Below, piece after piece: positions 12,001 through 21,090 of a stretch of 64,000 nt of DNA. The notes beneath the pieces were generated by a model that saw nothing but the letters and a program-made list of their open reading frames with translations, was not told the DNA's origin and searched no databases. The stretch is from an uncultured Bacteroidales bacterium (GTDB taxonomy: Bacteria > Bacteroidota > Bacteroidia > Bacteroidales > Paludibacteraceae), in contig CAMEKM010000001.1 in the NCBI GenBank assembly GCA_945921355.1, positions 1 through 64,000 of the forward strand. Reading direction: 5' to 3'. The position numbers and the translations under genes were made by a program. Position 1 is the first letter of the stretch; each line of letters starts with the position of its first letter.

Positions 12001-12255
12001 CTGGATATGAGTTATCTTCGCTTGAAGAATATCACCGTAGGTTATAGTTTGCCTGACAAAGTACTCAAGAAAATGCACTTCAACAAGTTCCGTGTATATT
12101 TCAGTGCTGAAAATGTATGCGAAATAGATCATCTTGGTGATTTGCCAATTGATCCTGAAACAGCTACTTCTGCTGGTGATGGTGGTGCAATGGGATTCGG
12201 TCGTATCTATCCATTCACTCGCCAACTCAGTTGCGGTTTGCAAATATCATTGTAA
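9013..12255 (+). CDS. SusC/RagA family TonB-dependent outer-membrane receptor
   Basis: CarboxypepD_reg-like N-terminus, LDEVVVVGYDTQRKANLTGAV, plug and barrel; 4-nt ATGA overlap with the upstream CDS. Confidence 0.95.
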   Translation: MKRLAFLFIALATVLVANAAVVTGQVTDAQGEPLIGVSVVVIGTSNGTITDIDGFYTIDVAPNAQLQFSYMGYTTINEIVNNRATINVVLKEDTRLLDEVVVVGYDTQRKANLTGAVGSISVEDQLEGRPIANVGTGMQGAVAGLTVTNSSGRLGDTPKFRIRGAVGTLLNEGGSQPLILVDGVEISDISMINADDIKEISVLKDAASSSIYGTRAAFGVILITTKSGSGVESKFSVNYSNNFSWATPTALPEIAKSYIGAEMALEARNRRTPGTSVFTNACGLIWDADDIEAMYEWDRMFGSQDLGPEMVEGRDFVLKSGIPHFYRSWNAADEYVKDFSFSQQHNMSFSGTAGKTNYYMGLSYMGQGGVVKVNPDSYNRFSVNYSTDTEIKPWLKVRSKALYTRTNLETSFNFGTSSYDALYYLYRWPSIMPYGTYEGIPFRNSVTETAAASMDSDVKDYMRFSVGATFVLGIPDLTLDIDYTYNLDNQHITQRGGTVGGWDFWSGSMALVDNWAASSRNKIDKYQYNRNYHAGNAVLRYKHTWNDAHSLNVFAGMNIEYKEVDYMNAEVRDLLDQSKPEIPLAIGDKFVYGSHTSWAIMGFFARANYAYKNRYLIELNGRFDGSSRFPTDQQWGFFPSGSLGWVASEENFWEVLNPYWSFLKIRASYGSIGNQDIGDNRFRAIMASSNSGWIIGETNKLTFGLPTALAEGFTWETIKTINGGIDTRFFNDELGVSFDIYRRINDGMVVGGSEVPSTFGATAPYENAAQLTTNGWELGIDYHHRFANGLRLNVSANVSDALTIVTKHPRKTSSVIDGSNYEGKIYGEIWGFTTDRLFQESDFNADGTLVDGIASQAYFENSSGYGYKYGPGDVKYKDLDGNGEITWGDKTVDNHGDWSRIGNTTPRYEYNFKIGADWYGVDLNIFFQGVGSRQYWATGTMMIPGWNFSEGTYYAHQTDYWTPENTDAYYPRLTETNQPGQYSAAGFNFLCQSRYLLDMSYLRLKNITVGYSLPDKVLKKMHFNKFRVYFSAENVCEIDHLGDLPIDPETATSAGDGGAMGFGRIYPFTRQLSCGLQISL

Positions 12256-12288
12256 TGAAACTCTGAAATATTGAAACTTTGTAATAGT

Positions 12289-14064
12289 ATGAATATGAAA
12301 ACAAAATATATTTTTCTATCCGTTTGGGCTATTGTATTAGCCTTTACGATGACTAGTTGCGATAGTTTCCTCAATCAACCTCCTTATGATGATTTCACCG
12401 ATGAGGAGTATTGGCAAAACGAGGACCAAGCACGTACCTATATGTATGGTTTCTATACTTCCATTTTCTCTGGATATGGTACAGGCACTTCGCATGGTCC
12501 ATTCCTAATGGGACAAACATTAAATGATGATTTCGCTTCTGATGTGGAGCAAAAAGATTTGACACCGTTGGTAGTACCTGAGTCCGATGGTTCTTGGAGT
12601 TTTAGCAATATTCGCAAGACTAACTATGCATTAGCGAGCATTGATCGCATTGATGCTACTCCTGCTGTCAAAAACCATTGGCGCGGCGTAGCACGATTCT
12701 TCCGTGCTTGTTATTATAGTAACCTCGTATTCCGTTATGGCGATGTGCCTTGGTATGACCGAGTACCTAAACTCAGTAACAACAAAGAGGACATGGACTA
12801 TCTCTATAAGGACCGTGATCCACGTGCGTTTGTGGACTCATGCATCATGGCTGACTTTCAATACGCTATGGATAGTGTACGTGAAAACGATGGACCTCTA
12901 CAGATCAACCGTTATGTGGTAGCAGCTATGGCATCACGATTCATGCTTCGCGAGGGTACATTCCTTAAATACCACAATATTGATACGGAACTGGCTACAC
13001 AATGCCTTACTATGGCAAAATCTGCGGCAGAAGTGGTGATGAATTCCAATAAATATGCTATTGCGCCTTCCTATAACGCGCTCTTTACCAGCGATGACCT
13101 TGGCAGTAATCCAGAAATTATCATGCATCGCCACTATGTAGATGGCGTCCTAGCTCACTCTACACTCACCTACTCGTTCACCGAGGCACAAGCTGGATTG
13201 AGTCGCTCACTGGCGGAGGCGTTTGTGACAAGCGATGGATTACCTCTCTATAGCAAAGATGCTAATTTCGTAGCTCCAACGGCGGACGACTTTTTTGCTA
13301 ACCGTGATGCACGTTTGACCATGTGTATTCGCCCAAAGTATTATGTAAAAGGGTGCGATACCAAACCGTTCAACTACGCACTATCTGGCTATTCTTGGAA
13401 CAAGTTTATGGATGATAGCAAAGCTGACAAACCAGATCCTACTTGGACAGGTCAAAAGAACGTTACCGACGCTCCATGCTTACGTTATGCAGAGGTCTTG
13501 CTCAACTATGCAGAAGCAACATACGAGTTGCATTTGCTCACAGGCGCTGCGTTCACTCAAGCTGATTTGGACAAATCAATCAATAAGATTCGCGCACGCG
13601 AAGATGTCAATCTGCCTGCCCTTCAGATAGTAGGTGACCAACCTGCTATCAATGGGGTAGCATTTGATGATCCTAAGCGACTTGAAATCGAGAAAAATGC
13701 AGATGGTGGTATCACTCCTGCATTGCTTTGGGAAATCCGTCGTGAACGCCGTGTTGAGCTCTGTATGGAAGGCTTCCGCCTCAACGACCTCAAGCGCTGG
13801 TGCAAACTCGATTATCTATGGAATGGTTGCAACCCTGATATCCGCTATGGCGCATATATCCGCTTAAGCGACTATCCTACCAGAGGAACTGAGGTGGTTT
13901 TAGAAGACCCTAATGCTACTGAGGGCTATATCCTGCGCAATACACTCGGTCAACGCAACCGTCCAATCAAGCGCAACTATATCAATCCTATCCCTTCTGG
14001 ACAAATTACATTGTATAAGACAAAAGGCTATACATTGTCTCAAAATACAGAATGGGGATGGTAA
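12289..14064 (+). CDS. SusD/RagB family nutrient-binding outer-membrane lipoprotein
   Basis: Lipobox MTSC; SFLNQPPYDDFTDEEYW; RRERRVELCMEGFRLNDLKRW; ORF opens at 12271, ATGAATATGAAA at 12289 more likely. Confidence 0.93.
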   Translation: MNMKTKYIFLSVWAIVLAFTMTSCDSFLNQPPYDDFTDEEYWQNEDQARTYMYGFYTSIFSGYGTGTSHGPFLMGQTLNDDFASDVEQKDLTPLVVPESDGSWSFSNIRKTNYALASIDRIDATPAVKNHWRGVARFFRACYYSNLVFRYGDVPWYDRVPKLSNNKEDMDYLYKDRDPRAFVDSCIMADFQYAMDSVRENDGPLQINRYVVAAMASRFMLREGTFLKYHNIDTELATQCLTMAKSAAEVVMNSNKYAIAPSYNALFTSDDLGSNPEIIMHRHYVDGVLAHSTLTYSFTEAQAGLSRSLAEAFVTSDGLPLYSKDANFVAPTADDFFANRDARLTMCIRPKYYVKGCDTKPFNYALSGYSWNKFMDDSKADKPDPTWTGQKNVTDAPCLRYAEVLLNYAEATYELHLLTGAAFTQADLDKSINKIRAREDVNLPALQIVGDQPAINGVAFDDPKRLEIEKNADGGITPALLWEIRRERRVELCMEGFRLNDLKRWCKLDYLWNGCNPDIRYGAYIRLSDYPTRGTEVVLEDPNATEGYILRNTLGQRNRPIKRNYINPIPSGQITLYKTKGYTLSQNTEWGW

Positions 14065-14112
14065 TTTTATACGATAGTTAATTATTCAAATAACATAAAT
14101 TAATAATCAATT

Positions 14113-15855
14113 ATGAAAAAGAATCTTTTTTTTCTTAGTATCGCCATGTTGAGCGTACTATTAGTAGGTTGTAAACCAGAACCTCAACCTCAAGACACAA
14201 TTGAGGCTCTCATCAAATCTATCTCTATCAAAAACACCACGTACAATGGTGAGGTGGATAACACTACTTACACTGTGACATTCAATGATGTAGCGGCTGA
14301 AACCAATATTGAAGCCATTCAATTTACCACCAAACTCTCTTTGGGTGCCAAATTAGAGCAAGACACTTATGATTTTACCCAAGGTGCTTCTGAAGATGGC
14401 AAACAATTGGTTCAAACCATCAAGGTTATCAATGGTACCAAAGAGCAGGCATACACCGTAATTATCAATCTTTCAGATCCTACATCGGACCCAATGCTTG
14501 ATAAGTTGGAAATGAAGAAGGCAAGCAATGGCGACAAAGTAACTGCACAAATCATTGATGGTGTGCTCGCTTTGGGTATGCCAGAAGAGAGTGAAGCAAC
14601 TTTTGTTAGCATCTCCGTCATCCCAGCACGTGCTACCTATAAGTTTACAACGATGCAAGATGACAAATTGACTGCTGCTAATCCTGGTCAGCTCGAACTT
14701 GAGTTTATGGGACGTAAAACAGTGATGGATATTACCTTCAAAGCAGCACCTACTCCTGGTGTAGAAATCGCTGCTGCTGTGGTTCACGATTTCTCTGTAG
14801 CTACTGGCAAAGCTCCTGCTGAGTTCGCTGCTGAAAATACTCGTGGTACTGACTTTGATGGTGAGCATGTACTCGTGGTATCACGCAATGACGATGGTTC
14901 TGCATTCCCACATCTCTACAAAGTATCTGACCTTTTGGCTGACAACGCAGGCAACAAGATTGCTCTCAATACTACCGGTATTGAAGGCGGTACACACGTA
15001 GTAAGCTCTGGTAGCTTGAACCACGGTCACATCTATATCTGTAACTTGACCACACAACTCAGCAAGGATATGCCTCTCAAGGTATATCACTATGCGGATG
15101 CTAATGCTGCTCCTGAGGTTTGGTCATGGGATGGCGTACTTGGCGTAACCGAAGAGGGTGACACTATTGGTGCTCCTGCTCGTTTGGGTGATAATATCTC
15201 TGTTAATATCGATGAGTCTGGTAACGGTTATGCATTCTTCTGCGGCCAAGAGGGTTCTGCTGAGAAAGTTTACCGCGTACAAATCACCAACTTCAATCAG
15301 TTCTCTACTCCTACTGAGATTATTCTCGATGTTCCATTCCCATACTATGGCTACATCAACGAGGTTCCAGAGGCTGGTCAATATATCTTCAAGAGCCACT
15401 ATATGGCTGTTCTCCGCTTGATGGATGCTAATGGTGTATCCCTCATGGAGGATATCGAGTTGGATGCTACAGAGAGCGGTTTGAATCCACGTGGCGGTGT
15501 AGATCCTCATGTGATTATGTTCAACCGTGCTCGCTACCTCGTACTCGCTGCTCCTTACAACAATGGTAAGCGTATCGGTAAAGAGCCAAGTGTGTTCATC
15601 CAAGACATCACCGATGGTGTGGACACCAAGGCTGCACTCATCAAGTGGTCTGAGCTCTTGTATGACGAGGAATATCTCTGGGAGCCTACATACTTCTATT
15701 CACTTGATACAGATGCTGGTATTGATGCTGGCAACAAGACTGTTGCTGCTTGCGCTGCTCAATGTAATGCTGCAGAGGTAGATGGCAAACTCGTTGTCTT
15801 TGTTGCTGCTACCAAAGCTGGTTTCGCACTCATCGAATTCCCTAAAGCAAAGTAA
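14113..15855 (+). CDS. Surface lipoprotein with DUF5018-like N-terminal repeats and DUF4623-like C-terminus; SusE-position glycan-binding candidate
   Basis: Lipobox LVGC; position directly after susD. Confidence 0.65.
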   Translation: MKKNLFFLSIAMLSVLLVGCKPEPQPQDTIEALIKSISIKNTTYNGEVDNTTYTVTFNDVAAETNIEAIQFTTKLSLGAKLEQDTYDFTQGASEDGKQLVQTIKVINGTKEQAYTVIINLSDPTSDPMLDKLEMKKASNGDKVTAQIIDGVLALGMPEESEATFVSISVIPARATYKFTTMQDDKLTAANPGQLELEFMGRKTVMDITFKAAPTPGVEIAAAVVHDFSVATGKAPAEFAAENTRGTDFDGEHVLVVSRNDDGSAFPHLYKVSDLLADNAGNKIALNTTGIEGGTHVVSSGSLNHGHIYICNLTTQLSKDMPLKVYHYADANAAPEVWSWDGVLGVTEEGDTIGAPARLGDNISVNIDESGNGYAFFCGQEGSAEKVYRVQITNFNQFSTPTEIILDVPFPYYGYINEVPEAGQYIFKSHYMAVLRLMDANGVSLMEDIELDATESGLNPRGGVDPHVIMFNRARYLVLAAPYNNGKRIGKEPSVFIQDITDGVDTKAALIKWSELLYDEEYLWEPTYFYSLDTDAGIDAGNKTVAACAAQCNAAEVDGKLVVFVAATKAGFALIEFPKAK

Positions 15856-15873
15856 ATCATATGAATAAATAAG

Positions 15874-15903
15874 TATAGAGGCTGCCATGCGACAGCCTCT
15901 ATA
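15874..15903 (+). terminator. Intrinsic terminator-like hairpin
   Basis: 11-bp perfect stem tatagaggctg / cagcctctata, loop ccatgcga. Confidence 0.75.
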
Positions 15904-15926
15904 TTACAATATACAGATAGGCTCTA

Positions 15927-16814
15927 ATGAAGAAAATATCACTTATTTTGTCTCTTTTATTGGCAGGTTTGTGGGCTTCACTTGCTGCACAAGATATTCT
16001 TACTATTTGGCGCAACAATGAGGCTATAGAGTTCCCTATATCAGAGATTGATAGTATCACTTTCAAAACGGATGTACCCCAATACATTGGTGAGTTTTCA
16101 GTAAAGCATGACAAGAAAGTCGCTTTTGCACCTGGTAACTTGCAGTATATCACAACTACTGGCACATGGCTTTTTGCTGCACAGCAATACGAATATATTG
16201 GTACTCGTAATATGGTTGATAATGCTTTTGCTGATACGATTGATCTTTTCGCATGGAGCACGGATACGGATCCCTCCACAGCATGGGGTGTCACTTTATC
16301 CGAAGACAATAGCCTCTTCAATGGCAATTTTGTGGATTGGGGAACTGCCATTGATGATGGCAATACATGGCGCACGCTGACATCTAGTGAGTGGGAATAC
16401 CTTAGGGCATTGCGCAAAAATGCCAAGAATCTTATCGGTATAGGCAGTATAGAAGGATCACATGGGTTACTCTTATTGCCAGACAATTGGGTATGTCCAG
16501 ATGGTATTACTTTTAAAAGTGGATACAGCGACAAGGAGTACAGTTCTATAGCTTTCGAGGAGTACCAATCCTTTACCATCGAACAGTGGAATACGATGCA
16601 AGCTGCGGGTGCAGTCTTCTTGCCTTGTGCTGGTTTCCGCTTAGGCACCTCGTTGGGATATATGCAGATGGCTGGTCTGTACTGGACAGCATCCCCAGAT
16701 GCAGCCTATGGTCCTCGTTTTGCTAGCTATTTCCTATTTATGTGCGATGGTGCGGGTATTGGCTATGACAACCGAACTGGCGGCAATGCAGTGCGTCTAG
16801 TGCGAGACTTATAA
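15927..16814 (+). CDS. Secreted protein of the Bacteroidales VAFAPGNLQY/FISUMP-like type
   Basis: Signal peptide; KKVAFAPGNLQYITTTGTWLFAAQQYEYIG. Confidence 0.6.
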   Translation: MKKISLILSLLLAGLWASLAAQDILTIWRNNEAIEFPISEIDSITFKTDVPQYIGEFSVKHDKKVAFAPGNLQYITTTGTWLFAAQQYEYIGTRNMVDNAFADTIDLFAWSTDTDPSTAWGVTLSEDNSLFNGNFVDWGTAIDDGNTWRTLTSSEWEYLRALRKNAKNLIGIGSIEGSHGLLLLPDNWVCPDGITFKSGYSDKEYSSIAFEEYQSFTIEQWNTMQAAGAVFLPCAGFRLGTSLGYMQMAGLYWTASPDAAYGPRFASYFLFMCDGAGIGYDNRTGGNAVRLVRDL

Positions 16815-16860
16815 TCACACCATACCCTTTGCCAATAAAATCAGACCAAATAACATACAT

Positions 16861-18045
16861 ATGAAAAAAATCATCACTATCATTGTTTTTCTCTGCGCAG
16901 CATTGATTCACATTGAGGCTAAAGATGTGATTCTAGGTGCAGAGCAAACCAAACAATACCTACCTTTGCTCAAGGGCAAGCGCGTTGCTCTACTGAGCAA
17001 CCATACAGGTGTCGTGATCCAAGGCAAGGACACGATTCACACCCTCGACCTTTTGCTCAAGCATGGCGTAGAGGTTACTGCCATCTTCTCCCCAGAACAT
17101 GGTTTCCGCGGCACCGCTCGTGAAGGCGAGCATGTGGCTAGCAGCGTAGATGAGAAGACAGGCATACCTATTCTCTCTCTCTACGATGGAAAGAGCTATC
17201 GTCCCTCTAAGGAGGCCATGGCCACTTTCGACATCCTTATCACCGACATTCAAGATGTAGGACTCCGCTTCTACACTTACTATATCACGATGTTCCGCCT
17301 GATGGACGCTTGCGCACATGATGGCAAGCAGTTCATCGTCTTTGACCGTCCTAACCCTAACGGATGGTATGTGGATGGTCCTATACTAGATATGAAGCAC
17401 AAATCTGGCGTGGGTGCATTGCCAATACCCGTAGTACATGGTATGACCTTGGGTGAACTGGCATTGATGATCAATGGTGAGAACTGGCTATACGATTCGC
17501 TCCAAGTGGACCTGACTGTCATTCCTTGCAAAAATTATACTCACCAAACGTTATATCGTCTGCCTGTAGCGCCTTCGCCTAACCTACGCAACATGCTTTC
17601 TATCTACCTTTATCCTGCCGTGTGCTTGTTTGAGGCAACCCCTGTGTCTTTAGGTCGAGGTACGGATAAACCATTCTTGTGCTATGGTCACCCTAACTTC
17701 AATGCACCTCGCACCGAGGCGAGTGTGTATGGTCCTGCGATTACCTTTACCCCTAATCAATCCACTCAGAAAGGTCGCATCTGCGATGGTGTGGACCTCA
17801 GCGGCATGAGCGAAGAGGAAGCACGCCAAGTGGGATTCTCACTGCGCTATCTATTGGACGCGTATGAGCATCTCCATATGGACAACTATTTCTTCCGTCC
17901 TTTCTTTGAGTATTTAGTAGGTGTAGATTATGTTCGCAAGATGATCAATCAGGGCAAGAGCGAGGAAGAAATCGCAGCTCGTTGGCAAGAGGATGTGGCG
18001 AAGTTCAAAGAGCAACGCCGTCCTTATCTCCTCTACGAAGAGTAG
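16861..18045 (+). CDS. namZ: Exo-beta-N-acetylmuramidase NamZ / DUF1343 (YbbC) family protein, secreted
   Basis: VILGAEQTKQYLPLLKGKRVALLSNHTGV, FSPEHGFRG, DIQDVGLRFYTYYITM, FDRPNPNG. Confidence 0.88.
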   Translation: MKKIITIIVFLCAALIHIEAKDVILGAEQTKQYLPLLKGKRVALLSNHTGVVIQGKDTIHTLDLLLKHGVEVTAIFSPEHGFRGTAREGEHVASSVDEKTGIPILSLYDGKSYRPSKEAMATFDILITDIQDVGLRFYTYYITMFRLMDACAHDGKQFIVFDRPNPNGWYVDGPILDMKHKSGVGALPIPVVHGMTLGELALMINGENWLYDSLQVDLTVIPCKNYTHQTLYRLPVAPSPNLRNMLSIYLYPAVCLFEATPVSLGRGTDKPFLCYGHPNFNAPRTEASVYGPAITFTPNQSTQKGRICDGVDLSGMSEEEARQVGFSLRYLLDAYEHLHMDNYFFRPFFEYLVGVDYVRKMINQGKSEEEIAARWQEDVAKFKEQRRPYLLYEE

Positions 18046-18083
18046 TTTATAGTTTATAGTTTATAGTTTAAAGGCTCAGATAT

Positions 18084-19538
18084 ATGAATCCATTAACAAT
18101 CTTATTAGTCATCGCATGCTATTTTGCATTGCTGTTTTTCATTTCCTACCTGGCTGGTCGTAAGGCCGACAATGCAGGTTTCTTCTCGGGCAACCGCAGT
18201 AGTAATTGGTTACTCGTAGCCATGTCCACTATCGGTGCTGCTATCTCCGGTGTTACCTTTGTCAGCGTACCAGGTATGGTAGCCACTTCGGGTTGGGCAT
18301 ATATGCAGATGGTGCTTGGTTTCACCGTAGGTCAATTCTTGATTGCCTATGTACTTATCCCATTGTACTACAAACTCAACCTTACATCCATCTACCAATA
18401 CCTCCAACAGCGTTTTGGCATGAACACCTACAAGTCGGGTGCTTGGCTCTTCTTTGTGAGCAAGATGCTTGGTGCTAGTGTGCGCTTGTTCGTAGTGAGC
18501 GAAGTGCTACAGTTGCTAGTATTCGACAAATTGGCAGTTCCAGTACCATTCTGGGTAAATGCCATCATCACCGTGCTCATCGTATATCTATGCACCTTCA
18601 AGGGTGGTGTGAAATCACTCATCTGGACTGATCTGCTGAAGACCTGCTGCCTTATTCTATCCGTGGCACTCTGTATCTACTTCGTGCTTCGCGCAGGCGT
18701 GAATATCGAAGGTTGGGGTAATAGTGATATGACTCGTACTTTCTTCTTTGATAATCCTAAAGAGGGCACCTATTTCTGGAAGCAGTTCCTCGCGGGTGTC
18801 TTCCTCGTGATTGCTACCACAGGTCTTGACCAAGACCTCATGCAGCGTACCCTATCATGCAAGAACCCACGCGAGAGTCAGAAGAACCTCATCGTAGGTG
18901 CACTGATGCAAATCGTAGTAATTGCTCTCTTCCTCTTCTTGGGTTATCTGCTCTATACCTATGCCGCACAAACGGGTGTAACGGAAGTGGCCAACCTCAA
19001 GGGCGACGATGTTTTCCCGTTCTTGGCGACAGGCAACTACTTCCCTGTGATTGTAGGCGTATTATTTATCATCGGTTTTATCGCAGCAGCATATTCCGCA
19101 GCGGGCGGAGCATTGACGGCCTTGACCACCTCATTCACGGTGGATATTCTCAACAAGGAGAAGGCCGACAACCTTACCAAAGTACGCACCATAGTGCACA
19201 TAGGCATGGCTATACTGATGGCCGCTTGTATCTATGTCATCCACCTATTGAATGATGATTCGGTGATTCAAACCGTATATAAAGTTGCTAGTTACACCTA
19301 TGGTCCATTATTGGGTATGTTCTGTTTTGGTATCTTTACCAAGCAGCAAGTACGCGACCGTTGGATTCCTCTAGTAGTGATATTGGCTCCAGTCATCACA
19401 TGGATTATTGACGTCAATTCTGCCGTATGGTTCAACGGCTACGTCTTCTCCCACGAGCGTTTAATCTTGAATGCTTTGCTCACGTTTATGGGTATGGTTT
19501 GCTTATTGAAGGGTAGTGTGAAGACCAAGCAAGGGTAA
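18084..19538 (+). CDS. Sodium:solute symporter (SSS) family transporter
   Basis: About 13 hydrophobic segments; DQDLMQRTLSCKNPRESQKN; follows namZ. Confidence 0.9.
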   Translation: MNPLTILLVIACYFALLFFISYLAGRKADNAGFFSGNRSSNWLLVAMSTIGAAISGVTFVSVPGMVATSGWAYMQMVLGFTVGQFLIAYVLIPLYYKLNLTSIYQYLQQRFGMNTYKSGAWLFFVSKMLGASVRLFVVSEVLQLLVFDKLAVPVPFWVNAIITVLIVYLCTFKGGVKSLIWTDLLKTCCLILSVALCIYFVLRAGVNIEGWGNSDMTRTFFFDNPKEGTYFWKQFLAGVFLVIATTGLDQDLMQRTLSCKNPRESQKNLIVGALMQIVVIALFLFLGYLLYTYAAQTGVTEVANLKGDDVFPFLATGNYFPVIVGVLFIIGFIAAAYSAAGGALTALTTSFTVDILNKEKADNLTKVRTIVHIGMAILMAACIYVIHLLNDDSVIQTVYKVASYTYGPLLGMFCFGIFTKQQVRDRWIPLVVILAPVITWIIDVNSAVWFNGYVFSHERLILNALLTFMGMVCLLKGSVKTKQG

Positions 19539-19562
19539 GAAATAAGCATTAAGTATAAAGCA

Positions 19563-19590
19563 ATAGGGTGTACCAAGCGGTACACCCTAT
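19563..19590. terminator. Bidirectional terminator between convergent genes
   Basis: 12-bp perfect stem atagggtgtacc / ggtacaccctat, loop aagc. Confidence 0.85.
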
Positions 19591-19608
19591 CTTATTCATT
19601 TTTAGTCC

Positions 19609-20469
19609 TTATCCGAGATACGTGCGGAGGATTTTGCTTCTTGAACTTACCTTGAGTTTGCGTATCGCTTTTTCTTTAATTTGTCTAACGCGCTCTCGTG
19701 TGAGGTCCAATTCGATGCCAATTTCTTCTAACGTTTTCTCTGGGACTCCAATTCCGAAGAAACTGCGTAAGATATCCGCTTCACGTGGAGTAAGTTGTTC
19801 TAGTGCGCGATCAATCTCTCTTGAAAGCGATTCGTTGATGAGTTTGTAATCGGCATTAGGAGAATCTTCGTTAACCATTACATCAATAAGGCTATTGTCC
19901 TCACCCTCTACGAATGGTGCATCCACACTGACTTGACGTCCTGACATCTTGAGTGTGTCAGCAATCTTGTCCACAGGAATGTCTAAGATTTCAGCCAACT
20001 CCTCAGCGCTTGGCTTACGCTCGTATTCTTGCTCAAAGCGTTGGTAAGCCTTGTTGATTTTGTTGAGCGAACCTACTTGGTTCAATGGCAGGCGCACGAT
20101 ACGTGCTTGCTCTGCAAGAGCTTGTAAGATGGATTGACGAATCCACCATACGGCGTATGAGATGAACTTGAAGCCACGTGTCTCATCGAATTTTTCTGCT
20201 GCTTTGATAAGCCCAAGGTTGCCTTCGTCAATTAGGTCAGGAAGGCTCAATCCTTGATTTTGGTACTGTTTTGCTACAGAGACAACGAAGCGTAGATTAG
20301 CGCGGGTCAATTCCTCAAGGGCAGCTCTATCGCCATTGCGGATACGACCAGCCAATTCCACCTCACGATCAACCGAAATCAGTGGCTCGCGACCAATTTC
20401 TTGGAGGTACTTGTCAAGCGATGCTGACTCGCGGTTGGTAATGGATTTTGTGATTTTTAACTGACGCAT
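19609..20469 (-). CDS. rpoD: RNA polymerase primary sigma factor (Bacteroidetes RpoD/SigA type)
   Basis: [40 protein letters not shown]; sigma-70 regions 2-4. Confidence 0.95.
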   Translation of the reverse strand: MRQLKITKSITNRESASLDKYLQEIGREPLISVDREVELAGRIRNGDRAALEELTRANLRFVVSVAKQYQNQGLSLPDLIDEGNLGLIKAAEKFDETRGFKFISYAVWWIRQSILQALAEQARIVRLPLNQVGSLNKINKAYQRFEQEYERKPSAEELAEILDIPVDKIADTLKMSGRQVSVDAPFVEGEDNSLIDVMVNEDSPNADYKLINESLSREIDRALEQLTPREADILRSFFGIGVPEKTLEEIGIELDLTRERVRQIKEKAIRKLKVSSRSKILRTYLG

Positions 20470-20558
20470 GTAGTACAGTTAACAATTAATAATTAATAGT
20501 TAATATTCTAAAAACAATCATAATTCTTAATTCAAAATTAATAATTATCCTTGCTTTG

Positions 20559-20632
20559 TGATCCGGTCGGGATTCGAACCCGAGACCCACAGCTTAGAAG
20601 GCTGTTGCTCTATCCAGCTGAGCTACCAGACC
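20559..20632 (-). tRNA. tRNA-Arg (anticodon TCT)
   Basis: Cloverleaf GGTCTGG...ACAGC CTTCTAA GCTGT...GGTTCGAATCC...CCGGATC-A; CCA not encoded. Confidence 0.95.
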
Positions 20633-20724
20633 CTCGCGCGTTAGCGCGAAAATAAACTGTGCTTACGCACAAAATCACCTATGTAGGCACACAAAGAAGT
20701 GCCTACAAAGGCAATTTGGGTGCA

Positions 20725-20732
20725 AAAGTACT
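20725..20732 (-). promoter_or_regulatory. -7 element TACTTTTG of the tRNA-Arg promoter
   Basis: Reverse complement AAAAAGCAGTACTTTTGCACCC, same string as upstream of tRNA-Lys. Confidence 0.65.
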
Positions 20733-20770
20733 GCTTTTTTTTGAATTATGCAAATAATTTTGCAAATTTC

Positions 20771-21085
20771 TTACAAAAGTTCTTCAAAAAGCTTCTGCAA
20801 ATCTGGCTTGCGCATTGCACCTACACTACGATTTACCAATTCTCCATTCTTGAAAAATAAGATAGTTGGGATGTTCATAATGCCATATGCAGAGCAAGTC
20901 TCATCGTTGTCATCTACATTGAGTTTACCTACGGTAATCTTACCTTCATACTCAGCTGCCAACTCTTCTACGATAGGCAACATCATCTTGCAAGGACCAC
21001 ACCAAGGTGCCCAAAAATCTACTACGAGGGGCTTGCCCTCTGCTAACAATTCTTGAAAGTTAGCATCTGTAATCTCTTTTGCCAT
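20771..21085 (-). CDS. trxA: Thioredoxin
   Basis: VDFWAPWCGPCKMM active site. Confidence 0.95.
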   Translation of the reverse strand: MAKEITDANFQELLAEGKPLVVDFWAPWCGPCKMMLPIVEELAAEYEGKITVGKLNVDDNDETCSAYGIMNIPTILFFKNGELVNRSVGAMRKPDLQKLFEELL

Positions 21086-21090
21086 AGTTG

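Noticed and set aside
15899-16648. 249-aa ORF on - strand
   Set aside because: Fully antisense to the signal-peptide-bearing 15927..16814 CDS; no recognisable motif, composition typical of a mirrored frame.
18046-18072. gtttata tandem repeat between namZ and the symporter
   Set aside because: Short low-complexity intergenic repeat of a type seen elsewhere (53340, 55060); no evidence of function.
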